Assembly: GCA_942493375.1 (NCBI GenBank)
Contig: OW818698.1
Location: forward strand, 7,874,001 to 7,938,000
Reading direction: 5' to 3'
From: G942493375 sp942493375
Lineage (GTDB): Bacteria > Armatimonadota > UBA5829
DNA: 64,000 bases
Position 1 is the first letter of the stretch. Every line of letters begins with the position of its first letter. Shown here piece by piece: positions 7,597 through 16,371 of this stretch. Both the position numbers and the translations under genes were made by a program. A model generated the notes under the pieces. The model was given only the letters and a program-made list of their open reading frames with translations, was not told where the DNA came from and searched no databases.

Positions 7597-9876
7597 TCAA
7601 TTTGTTGCAGGCACTGCGCCTTCTTTCACTACATAGACCCTGTCAATATAAATGGAATTCTTGTTGCCCAGATTTTTAGGAGCAATCCACAGTTGCATAC
7701 CATTGCCTGAGAACGCTTGGACTCCCAGGCTGAAATCCTTGTGTTCCGTAGATATCTGGCTGTCCTCAAAGCTGGCCGACATAATTTCCTTGCGTTCGAC
7801 AACGTCATAAATGCCTGATGAAAATCCCGCGGGAGATCCTGCATCTGATTTTCGCAGACGTATGAAAATTTCTCCCCTATTTAATCCATTGTCTATAAGC
7901 GACGTCAAAGGCATAGCGGTCGCCCATTCTTTATGGTCGCACGGCATGCGTGCTGCTGATCCATCTGAAGCTTTAGCGTCGGCTTCCCTGAAAGCCCAAG
8001 TGCCCTCTCCCGCCAGTATAAACCCATTATCCTGAAATCCGAACCAATCTTTATCACCTATTCCTTTAAGGTTCTCTGGTGTTTTACCTCGATCGCCCGA
8101 ATAAATGCCCCAGGCTATAAAATAGTGCATGGAAATAGGTCGACCTTCACTTATGAATGTATTATCAGACTTTGCCGTCCAGTTCAGATATTCTTTGCAC
8201 CAGTCCCCAACATCGCCTATCCTCGGTGACCCTTTCTTTTTGACTTCGGCCTGAATACTCCTATCCGAGAGCAATAGCGCAAGCTCCAGTCCCCTCCTCT
8301 GAACAAGAATCCTGTCCTTTATCTGTTGGGAATCTACCAGCGACTCAGCCTTATCAAAAAGTCCGAAAGCGGTGATATAGTCTTGCGCGGTAAAATATGG
8401 ATTTTTATCGTTGTAGCAGGTCAGCCTGTAGTTGGCCTTCAGCACGGAATCCGTGTAGACTGCCAGAATCTCTTTCAAGGTATTTGCTGCTTTTCCATAA
8501 TAACCGGTCATAAAAGCGTCTATCAGCTTCTCTCCATCCAAAGTCTGGTCCCACAGAAGCTTTGAAACAACCCAGTTGCGCATCTCGGAGAAGCAAACGC
8601 TGTTGTTATACATATCCCCCTGCTCAAACATCCCTATGGCTCCCGCGTCTACATAGAGCTTGATATTCCGTTCCAGCACCTGGGTATTCGGATGGGGTAT
8701 ATGGTAGTTGGAGAAGTTGGCTGCATAGTCCCAAATGAACAATCTGTCCGTGAGCTTACGCCATTCTTTTAAGGCATTGTAAAAATCAGCGTTGGTCGGT
8801 GAAGTAAGAGGTTTGGAATTGTCATTCTCTATACTGCAAAGCCTTATTATCACATTCTTTGCAGGCTTTATGTTCTTGGGAGCAAATCGGGTATATTGAT
8901 ATGCAAAAGTCTGAACCAACTGGTCCGGATATTGTTTTGCCACTTCTGCAGCAATTTCATTTATAAAATCTACCACCAGACCGCTCTGTCCACCATATTT
9001 GTCAGCCAAAGCGGTACATTCAGGACACTGGCAGTAGCCATAGTTATCATTCTGGCTGACATCGACAATGTTGCAGTTAGGGTATTCAGCGATGCTAGCG
9101 AGGGTGTTTTTCGTTATTTCTTTTCTCATTTCCTTATTAGAAAGGCACAGTTGGCCATTAGGTATCCTAACGTTTCCTACTAACGAAAACCATTCAGGAT
9201 GGTCCTTAAAATATGTGTCAGCGGCAATCAACTTGCCAAAAGAGTGCCCGCCATTGATAAAGGAGAGGTGTCCACCCCACTCATCCGGAGTCTGCTGCAT
9301 TACGCCGTTACATTTTTGTTTGACCGCAAAGTCGGGATGCTGCATATTGTATGTTTGTCTGTAGTGAGATTCCCGGTAGATCATCCTCGGGACATACACA
9401 CGGTTTAGCCCGGTGACATTGATATTCTTCTTTTTGGGTATGTCCGAAACTACACTAGTCCACCACCGGCATCCCAGCGTATCCTCCAAAAATGAGTAGA
9501 CAGCGTATAGCGCTCCCCTTGGCCTGCTCCCGGTCAAAACGAGAGCATTTGCTGTTGTTTTTATCACGATGCCGTCTTTTCCCAGCTTTTGCCAGTCCAG
9601 ACTATTCAACAATTTGTCTGCCTGCTTGCTTTGTCCGACGTATATCCTGGTTTGCTTGGCCTTCAACGCTCCTGACTCAACCATTACAGGATAATCAGCC
9701 CCTGTTATCTGTTTCAAATACTTGGCAAGCTCTTTTGCTGCAGTGCGCTCAGAAGGAATGCACTGGCTTCCCAGGACTATCACTGCCTGCGGTTTGCCGT
9801 TCTTACAGATATTTATTGCATACGCTTCTGAAGTAAGCATAAACGCAGCTAGAACAAATAATAGTATTGATTTCAT
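7597..9876 (-). CDS. Secreted DUF4838 protein, copy 2 (putative glycoside hydrolase)
   Basis: This 759-residue protein starts with a signal peptide (SILLFVLAAFMLTSEAYA). The N-terminal alpha-glucuronidase-like domain carries AAKELAKYLKQITGADYPV and YSFLEDTLGCRWW. The DUF4838 core has HPEWFSLVG, QLCLSNKEMRKE, VSQNDNYGYCQCPEC and LFIWDYAANF. The last 130 residues form a beta-sandwich (GFILAGEGTWAF, ASDGSAARMP), also found at the end of copy 4, so copies 2 and 4 are the closest pair here. AAGAGG lies seven bases upstream of the ATG. It sits between the membrane-anchored barrel protein and copy 1 with gaps of about 30 bases, so it is probably co-expressed with them. Function is predicted, not known. 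Confidence 0.85.
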   Translation of the reverse strand: MKSILLFVLAAFMLTSEAYAINICKNGKPQAVIVLGSQCIPSERTAAKELAKYLKQITGADYPVMVESGALKAKQTRIYVGQSKQADKLLNSLDWQKLGKDGIVIKTTANALVLTGSRPRGALYAVYSFLEDTLGCRWWTSVVSDIPKKKNINVTGLNRVYVPRMIYRESHYRQTYNMQHPDFAVKQKCNGVMQQTPDEWGGHLSFINGGHSFGKLIAADTYFKDHPEWFSLVGNVRIPNGQLCLSNKEMRKEITKNTLASIAEYPNCNIVDVSQNDNYGYCQCPECTALADKYGGQSGLVVDFINEIAAEVAKQYPDQLVQTFAYQYTRFAPKNIKPAKNVIIRLCSIENDNSKPLTSPTNADFYNALKEWRKLTDRLFIWDYAANFSNYHIPHPNTQVLERNIKLYVDAGAIGMFEQGDMYNNSVCFSEMRNWVVSKLLWDQTLDGEKLIDAFMTGYYGKAANTLKEILAVYTDSVLKANYRLTCYNDKNPYFTAQDYITAFGLFDKAESLVDSQQIKDRILVQRRGLELALLLSDRSIQAEVKKKGSPRIGDVGDWCKEYLNWTAKSDNTFISEGRPISMHYFIAWGIYSGDRGKTPENLKGIGDKDWFGFQDNGFILAGEGTWAFREADAKASDGSAARMPCDHKEWATAMPLTSLIDNGLNRGEIFIRLRKSDAGSPAGFSSGIYDVVERKEIMSASFEDSQISTEHKDFSLGVQAFSGNGMQLWIAPKNLGNKNSIYIDRVYVVKEGAVPATN

Positions 9877-9906
9877 CGTATTTCCTCTTAAATAATTCAG
9901 TAAGTA

Positions 9907-12900
9907 TTATTTCACGAAATGCTTCCGGAATACCTCTCTCAACTCCGGTGTTCGCATCTCGATATGGCCATCGGGGGTAGCACGGACAACTGCTGCGCAC
10001 TCGTAGAATTGGTAACCGTCACAGCCGCCCTCTTTCGCGACGTTGATCATGCTCTCGATCACGCGCTCTCCTCCCGGCAGGTTGGAGTATGGAGGGAAGT
10101 TCCAGTAGTGATTGGCATATGGACAGAATACTGCCGGGATTCCCTGAGCGCGGGTGTAGGAGAAGATACCCAGGCCAAGCCGGGATTCGGGCCAGACTTC
10201 TTTCATTGTAACACCGTCAGCAAGACCTTCTTTGAGCCAGGTCTGCCAGTCCCACTGGATCTCCATTGCAGCGCCTTGTTCCGGTTCGGTATCCATTGTT
10301 GTGCTCACGTGCAAGCCAAGCTTCTTGCCATAGGACTTCACCAATTCCCGGGCTTCCCTGTAGAACTGAGTGTAGGCTTCTCCACGGAGCTTGCGGAACG
10401 CAGCACGGTCGAAGTCATCAGTTGCAAGCAGATCAACGCCGTACCTGGTCTGGAATTCATCGACTACAGGCTGTTCGAAACCAAGTTCTCCCCAGGCTAG
10501 AATTGAGTGATGGTTCCGCACTCTCATCTCGACCCCATCGGCTCCTGCGTCCAGCATATCCTTGACCCATGATAGCCACCACTCCCTAGTTTCCGGGAAG
10601 GATGGAGATAGCGCAGCGAGAGGACCGGGTTCTTTACCTCTTCCCACAGCGAAGAAGCCAAGGCCGGAATCGAACGGGAAGTATGCACGGATGGCATCAT
10701 ATCCTCCGGCGCAGATGGCGGTTACCATCGGATTGGAATCGAACTCAACTCCATGCTCTCTGAATGGCAAGGCTTCACCGCTCGGTCCAAGGCGTTCCAT
10801 ATAACCATAAGTTAACTTGGATTCTTCTCCCAACTCACCGAACACATGGATCATATTTGCAGGATTGTTATTGAACGAACCCTCCCTGCTTGAGACTGCC
10901 AGGGCAAAATATTTACTGCGAATCTCCAGACCATCGAACCTGAATACACGCGCGGAGATGGTTTTATCGGTCTTCTTGGCACCGGAAGCTGTGTGGATAT
11001 AGACAGGATAATCCTCGACTGCCTCGTGCCTTGTAATTGGACCTGTATAAGTGGTGTAAGTGGCGTTGTCATCGCTGACCAGGATCTCGATGTCGTTAAC
11101 TGAGAATGCGCAGGGGCCATCGTCATCTTTAACCAGATCTATTCGAGTAAAAACTTCGTTCTCGGCATCACCATATACATCGGGTTTGCGGGACATAATC
11201 AGTTCCCTGTGCTCAGCGACGAACTTAGTGACCCAACCGACCGGTCCCCCAACCATCGGAACACGTCCGCACTCAAGCGCTTCGGGGGTTCCTTCACCGT
11301 ATGATGCCCGCAGTCCCATATCGAAAGGTTTCAACAGTCCGTAAATCTCCAGTCCATGAGCGTGTGCTGATTCTACTGCAACCTTGAATATATCTCCTAC
11401 GTTGTCATAAGTCTGTGCTGCGTTCTTCGGAACTCCCCACGTGGAATGGTCCCACCAGCCGTCCTCTCTTTTACCGTAGTAGATCCACTGAACACAACGC
11501 GTGCCCCAGCTTTTGAGTTCAGCGAAGAGCTCATCGAAGGTGTTGCGGGTGAATGCAGCAGGGATGAGATCATCGAACGGGTCCACACAGACTTCCAGGA
11601 AGAAATCGTCATTGGCTTTCGGCTGGATATCGTAAAGCGGGGCTATTAACTCACCCTCACCTAATACCCGCACGCTCTTAACCAGGCAGTCATTCATAAA
11701 CCCGACTATAAGTCTCCTTGCAGTAGGTCTGGGATAGGGATCAGTTGCTTTGACAACCTCCTGATCATCCACCGATGCTGATAGAGTATCGTAATCAAAC
11801 TCGAAAGCTACGATATGAGAGGGTTTACCTGTCTGTATGGCAATGGTTGAGTGTTCCAGTTCATATTGATGCCTGAAAGCTGAGTGCCTTGCGTACTTCG
11901 ATTTGATATCGACGTCGATGCGCATTGCATTGTCGTGGTCGCAGAACACGTGGGAACCATCCGGGGCGTCCAGTTCAACCTCAATCCGGACTCTGCGCCA
12001 GCCATTGCCAGGGAGCAGCATTTGAACCTCAGTCATTGGACCGCTTAGCATACCTGCTTCGACAAAATTGCAACAGAGCGAATCTGAATACCAGGTATCC
12101 GGCATCTTTCCCTGGTTAAGTGTTTCATGAATAAGTTCGCGCACGGGTTCCTCCACATGATTGGCTGGTTGAGTCGGCTGCTTATCAAGTAACCTTACTC
12201 CACTACGGATTAACAATGTTACTACGGACAACAATGCAAAATATGCGATTCCTATCCCGAATGCGTCAGGCACCTCAAGGAGACAAAGCGGGCCTACTCT
12301 CAATAACGTGACAAGGATCCAAAACAGGAGCACAGCACCCAGAGATCGCCACCAGGCTCCTCTTATGACTAATAGCAACGCCAGAGCAATAGATGAATAT
12401 GCAACAAGCTCCGGTATTGATCCTACCCAACAATTGCACCAGACATTGCTCTGTTCGATATACAAAGGATAACCCGGGAAATACCTTGGGATGACTAGCG
12501 CAGCTATATAGGCTATATATACGGCACCCAGGACACACCAGGCATTGGTCCGGTGCATATTCAGCGTCGTCCGATAGATAATCATGCTTGAATCATTAAC
12601 TTCAATCTTGCGTGTTACTATGAATATGCATAGTGTCATCAGGTAACCTGAGAGGACGAATGACGCAGGCATTATCAGAGCAGCAAGTAATAGATGCATA
12701 TTTAGGAGAAACTTATGGGTAAAACCAGTGGCAAGATGAAGTGGTAAAATACATGCCAACAGTAGTGCCAGAAGCCAAGGGGTCGGCAGAATCGTCTTAC
12801 GAGTGCGCAATACGGCTGAGCGCAGTCCCTCCGGTATATAGACTGAGGCAATTATAAAAATCATGATGAAATAAGTGGCAAATAATAAAGGTAGAAAAAA

Positions 12901-13215
12901 CGGTCTTATCTCAGGCCGGGGTTCAAAATACATCCACACAGCCATCAAGCAGGCGGGTATCTGGGATAATATGATCACTTTGATAAGTTGAACCGACAAT
13001 CTCGTCAACGAACGCTTCTTTACAGGAAGCTGAAAATGCCTGACTGTTAATGTCAATACGCCTAACATTCCAGCAAAGAATGCGAATCTTATGTATCCTG
13101 CGGGAAGATATGGAGGAGTACCTGTCATTAGGGTGCTCGTATAAATATATACCACGGCATAGAATATCCAGAATATGATTGCAAAAGGCATGATATCGGT
13201 TGTTTTGATTTTCAC
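9907..13215 (-). CDS. Polytopic membrane protein fused to a glycosidase-like TIM barrel
   Basis: This 1102-residue protein has two unlike halves. Residues 1 to about 335 hold roughly ten hydrophobic helices separated by short loops, with no signal peptide and no transporter motif I recognise. Residues about 345-515 look like a lectin/laminin-type beta-sandwich (GNGWRRVRIEVELDAPDGS). Residues about 525-1102 resemble glycosidase-like barrels of the GHL10 or GH10/GH42 kind (LKSWGTRCVQWIYYG, VESAHAHGLEIYGLLKPF, GADGVEMRVRNHHSIL, YGKKLGLHVS, GGCDGYQFYECAAV). The start is GTG, with GAGGT six bases upstream. The neighbours are secreted glycosidase-like proteins, so a surface-tethered enzyme or sugar sensor is plausible. 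I cannot name catalytic residues with confidence. Confidence 0.75.
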   Translation of the reverse strand: MKIKTTDIMPFAIIFWIFYAVVYIYTSTLMTGTPPYLPAGYIRFAFFAGMLGVLTLTVRHFQLPVKKRSLTRLSVQLIKVIILSQIPACLMAVWMYFEPRPEIRPFFLPLLFATYFIMIFIIASVYIPEGLRSAVLRTRKTILPTPWLLALLLACILPLHLATGFTHKFLLNMHLLLAALIMPASFVLSGYLMTLCIFIVTRKIEVNDSSMIIYRTTLNMHRTNAWCVLGAVYIAYIAALVIPRYFPGYPLYIEQSNVWCNCWVGSIPELVAYSSIALALLLVIRGAWWRSLGAVLLFWILVTLLRVGPLCLLEVPDAFGIGIAYFALLSVVTLLIRSGVRLLDKQPTQPANHVEEPVRELIHETLNQGKMPDTWYSDSLCCNFVEAGMLSGPMTEVQMLLPGNGWRRVRIEVELDAPDGSHVFCDHDNAMRIDVDIKSKYARHSAFRHQYELEHSTIAIQTGKPSHIVAFEFDYDTLSASVDDQEVVKATDPYPRPTARRLIVGFMNDCLVKSVRVLGEGELIAPLYDIQPKANDDFFLEVCVDPFDDLIPAAFTRNTFDELFAELKSWGTRCVQWIYYGKREDGWWDHSTWGVPKNAAQTYDNVGDIFKVAVESAHAHGLEIYGLLKPFDMGLRASYGEGTPEALECGRVPMVGGPVGWVTKFVAEHRELIMSRKPDVYGDAENEVFTRIDLVKDDDGPCAFSVNDIEILVSDDNATYTTYTGPITRHEAVEDYPVYIHTASGAKKTDKTISARVFRFDGLEIRSKYFALAVSSREGSFNNNPANMIHVFGELGEESKLTYGYMERLGPSGEALPFREHGVEFDSNPMVTAICAGGYDAIRAYFPFDSGLGFFAVGRGKEPGPLAALSPSFPETREWWLSWVKDMLDAGADGVEMRVRNHHSILAWGELGFEQPVVDEFQTRYGVDLLATDDFDRAAFRKLRGEAYTQFYREARELVKSYGKKLGLHVSTTMDTEPEQGAAMEIQWDWQTWLKEGLADGVTMKEVWPESRLGLGIFSYTRAQGIPAVFCPYANHYWNFPPYSNLPGGERVIESMINVAKEGGCDGYQFYECAAVVRATPDGHIEMRTPELREVFRKHFVK

Positions 13216-13304
13216 AAGTAACCTCTGCTAGATTGATATTGGGAATAGCCTATACATTATGGATGTGCCAGAAACTTAATATAAACAAATCTGCTTGCAG
13301 AAAC

Positions 13305-14411
13305 CTACTTACCCAACAACACCGATTGTTCCTTCAAAAATCGGGCCGTCCCACGCACAAGATATCTACCGAATGAACGAGATTCCTTCGGAGAAACTAG
13401 TATATCCCCGGCGATTGCGTATGGGAACTCAAGCGTCACTGCCAGTGCGTTATGATGTTGACGGATATAGGTTGCGAAGTCATCTGAATCGACGTTGAAG
13501 CTAGACCCGTGTGGTATGCGGGTCACTGGAGTCTTGGAGATGGAGCTTTGAGCCTGGTTAATCACTGATGACCAGAATGAATCGAATGCCTGCAGCCATT
13601 TCGATTCGGGTTCGAGGAGGAGGATGGATTCTGCGTGCTCTCCCCTGATCCAGGGACAGTGCAGGTCGATTGCTAGTATCAGAGGTGCACGCAGGTTATT
13701 GCAGAGCGACTGTATGGCGCGGACGGATGAATATTCAGGAGATTGTGTGTAGTCCTGCCAGTGGTCGTGAGGAGCGCGCATCTTGCCCTGGTCGCCGTTC
13801 TCTACTCCATCTTTGTCTACAAATGGGACTGCGTAGAGGTCGACATTTTTACGCAACCAGGTGGAATCAGCATTATCCTTCCCCCACTCATCCAGAATGC
13901 CTTCCAGAAAGTAGTTGGCAACGCTTTCGCAAGCGTGATGCCTGGCGGTAATCAAGAGACTTATTTTCGGATTCGCTGCAGGAATGCTCATGAGTTCAAC
14001 TGGCCGCTGTTGTTCGCTTGTCGTGAGAATGCCTGCATTTACATAGGAATGATCCTGCAAAAAGCACCGAAGATTGGATTCGGTGTATGTCGGACAAAAT
14101 GCGAAAAAGGCCTCATGCTGATCGGTTCCGAATGTGTAGGTGAACGAGTCTCCATCAGTGCAGTCCAGACCAAGCCATTGCCAGTCTACACAGTTTTGGC
14201 TGAAGCAGGGACCTGCCGGGCTGAAGACATTGCCGTCGGTGAACTCGAACCGGAGTGTCCGGCCTACTGCATTATAGACATGAAATGCCCAGTAGAACCA
14301 CCATATTGTCGTGTCTCGCAGATCCTGGTGGAGGCGGACATTATCATCAGATATTTCATCGACGATAATGTTACCGCCGGGAAAATCAGCATCGACGAAC
14401 ACTCCATTCAT
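13305..14411 (-). CDS. M14-type zinc carboxypeptidase-like protein (cytosolic carboxypeptidase group)
   Basis: This 368-residue protein has an N-terminal beta-sandwich (about 1-110) followed by a peptidase-like domain. The zinc-binding HxxE is seen in TARHHACES (His159, Glu162). The third ligand should be His in AIDLHCPW, and the catalytic Glu lies in TLEFPYA. The VPFVDKDGVENGDQGK stretch matches the region after the first ligands in cytosolic carboxypeptidases. No signal peptide is visible, so it probably acts in the cytoplasm. Its ATG lies four bases beyond the stop of the upstream FAD oxidoreductase, so the two are very likely translated together. An AGGCGG abuts the ATG. The substrate could be a peptide or an acyl-sugar; the context favours a saccharide-linked role, which is inference. 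Confidence 0.75.
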   Translation of the reverse strand: MNGVFVDADFPGGNIIVDEISDDNVRLHQDLRDTTIWWFYWAFHVYNAVGRTLRFEFTDGNVFSPAGPCFSQNCVDWQWLGLDCTDGDSFTYTFGTDQHEAFFAFCPTYTESNLRCFLQDHSYVNAGILTTSEQQRPVELMSIPAANPKISLLITARHHACESVANYFLEGILDEWGKDNADSTWLRKNVDLYAVPFVDKDGVENGDQGKMRAPHDHWQDYTQSPEYSSVRAIQSLCNNLRAPLILAIDLHCPWIRGEHAESILLLEPESKWLQAFDSFWSSVINQAQSSISKTPVTRIPHGSSFNVDSDDFATYIRQHHNALAVTLEFPYAIAGDILVSPKESRSFGRYLVRGTARFLKEQSVLLGK

Positions 14412-14415
14412 CCGC

Positions 14416-16206
14416 CTACTCTGCTACATCAAACGCAAACAGATGGAACCACGTAGATTTCGCTCCCCAGGTTGATTCGAGAGTGACTCGTAAACCGGAC
14501 ACCTGCTGGTTCACCGGAATCCGGATCAGTCGACTGGCGTTTTCTGTGACTGTTTGGAGAGCAGTCCATTGGCCATCCATTAGACCATCCAGTCGAATAC
14601 TGCGGGGTAGCTCAGCAGGTAAAGATGTCTGGTGCCCACTGGGAGCTTCGTGCAGGCTCATTGCTATGGTCTTATCCAGTGCGCTGTTAACAACCAGCGA
14701 TACACTCTTGACCATTTGGGGATTGGTGAAATTGTATTCAACGCAGTCACCAGGTGAGCATTTCCATGCGTGCAGATTGTCCTCTACCGGCCTGTTGATT
14801 CCATCACGAAGTGGTTCTGGGTCACCAATGGATGCAGTCAATTTTGCTGATAGCCCTGCTGTTGGGAGTGTCATTGGCAGCCATGGCAGGTATGCATCAT
14901 CCTGCAACAGAGTCTGCTGAAGCTGAGGTATATGTTTGATGCTGACTTCACTGGGTGTTAGTCCATTGTGAACAGCAATTGCTGCTGCGGTGCCTGCGGC
15001 CTGGCCCATGCTGCATGCGGTGCCCATTACCCGGGTAGAACTCATTGCAGCGTGGGTGCAACTGGCGTTTCGACCGGCGAACATAAGGTTTTCGATATTC
15101 CTGGAATATAGAGACCCATAGGGAATGCCGAAAGGTGATGGGGCTTCGTGGAATATGGTAGCCGGAGCGCCGATTTTCACTGCCCAGAAACCTGCGGGGT
15201 CGTGGTCGTCCATTGACCAGCCTCCATAAGCCACAATATCATCAAACTTTCCACCGGATGCTATATCACTCTGCTTCAGCACATGACCGCCGATGTACCG
15301 CCTGCTTTCCCTTTTTGCTGGCAGGAACTGGAGCCAGTCGAGAGCGTAGTTGTCAGCACCGTGATCTCCGTGGTTCTTGATATGGTCCCAGACTCCGAGG
15401 GATATTTTGAGGAGTTCATCTCTATTGGTTTCAGTGTCATCGATGCTGTTCCCCATTCCTCCATATTCGACCCACCAGTAACCGAGTTCCCACCAGGACT
15501 CGTGCTGCGATGGTCCGTATGGGAGTTCGGAATCGTCCTTGAATGTATATGCCCAGTCTGGCGCTGTATAAGGCTGAGGAGTATCGTATTTGCGGGAACC
15601 GAAGAGGCAGGTCATGCCCATAGTGCAGCTGTCAGGTTCGACAGGAGCTATGGACTCTCCATACTCCGATCGACCCTCTCTGCCCATTCGAAACTCTGCA
15701 CCGGAAAGCGGAGCAAGGATTGCATCCCCTGAGCAGTCTGCAAATATGCTTGCTTTTACGGTGTGGACTATCTGAGTGGTCTGCTGCCAACCGGTAACAG
15801 AGACGATGCGGTCTCCGTCCATCTCAGCATCCAGGCAGGAGCAGTTCAGCAGCATTGTCAGACCCGGTTGGAACTGTAGTTTTTCATACAGGAGCAGGTC
15901 CCAAATGTATGCGTTCTGGTGCGGGTTGCGGCGGAGATTCTCCAGGCGAAGTTCCTCAAGGATCCCGGTCTCGCGCATATTGGGGATTCCACCGTGACGA
16001 TCAGCTCCGCAGATATGCATCCGCATTTCACTGGACGCGTTACCTCCAAGAACCGGGCGCTCGTGCATAAGCAATACCTGGGCTCCGTGACGGGCTGCTG
16101 CCAAGGCTGCGCAGACTCCAGCCATGCCTCCACCTACTACGCAAAAGTCAACGGTATGGTTTGCGATTGGGAATGCTCCGTTTTTTAGTGTGTCCAGGTT
16201 GCTCAT
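14416..16206 (-). CDS. FAD-dependent oxidoreductase (PF12831 family)
   Basis: This 596-residue protein has an N-terminal Rossmann FAD site (FCVVGGGMAGVCAALAAARH, about residues 22-41), then GGNASSEMRMHICGADRHGG, the hallmark of PF12831 proteins. The middle includes the GDAILAPLSGAEFRMGREG region, and the end of the FAD fold reads FAGRNASCTHAAMSSTRVMGT. The last 140 residues form a discoidin-like beta-sandwich (GDCVEYNFTNPQMVKSVSLV). There is no signal peptide. Such proteins are common in polysaccharide loci of Armatimonadota, Planctomycetota and Verrucomicrobiota, but their substrates are mostly unknown. AGGAGAC precedes the ATG. It leads an apparent operon with the M14-like gene and is separated from the upstream DUF4838 gene by a perfect palindromic repeat. 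Confidence 0.87.
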   Translation of the reverse strand: MSNLDTLKNGAFPIANHTVDFCVVGGGMAGVCAALAAARHGAQVLLMHERPVLGGNASSEMRMHICGADRHGGIPNMRETGILEELRLENLRRNPHQNAYIWDLLLYEKLQFQPGLTMLLNCSCLDAEMDGDRIVSVTGWQQTTQIVHTVKASIFADCSGDAILAPLSGAEFRMGREGRSEYGESIAPVEPDSCTMGMTCLFGSRKYDTPQPYTAPDWAYTFKDDSELPYGPSQHESWWELGYWWVEYGGMGNSIDDTETNRDELLKISLGVWDHIKNHGDHGADNYALDWLQFLPAKRESRRYIGGHVLKQSDIASGGKFDDIVAYGGWSMDDHDPAGFWAVKIGAPATIFHEAPSPFGIPYGSLYSRNIENLMFAGRNASCTHAAMSSTRVMGTACSMGQAAGTAAAIAVHNGLTPSEVSIKHIPQLQQTLLQDDAYLPWLPMTLPTAGLSAKLTASIGDPEPLRDGINRPVEDNLHAWKCSPGDCVEYNFTNPQMVKSVSLVVNSALDKTIAMSLHEAPSGHQTSLPAELPRSIRLDGLMDGQWTALQTVTENASRLIRIPVNQQVSGLRVTLESTWGAKSTWFHLFAFDVAE

Positions 16207-16250
16207 GGTTGGTCTCCTGCTGGTCGGTTAAATGCAAAGGTAAGATATCT

Positions 16251-16319
16251 GTCATCCTGAGGAACGAAGGATCTGCTTTTTCCGAATAGAAAAGCAGATC
16301 CTTCGTTCCTCAGGATGAC
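16251..16319. repeat. Perfect palindromic intergenic repeat (GTCATCCTGA family)
   Basis: The arms 16251-16280 and 16290-16319 are a perfect 30-base inverted repeat around a nine-base loop. The arm starts GTCATCCTGAGGAACGAAGG and ends ATCTGCTTTT. It lies between copy 3 of DUF4838 (ends 16372) and the FAD oxidoreductase start at 16206, so in the minus direction it could also stop or attenuate transcription. Related arms occur at 26241, 36339, 56665 and 60414. Confidence 0.9.
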
Positions 16320-16371
16320 AATTCCCGCACTATGTCGAGTATGATATAGGTTGTGATCTTCTTTAGGATTT

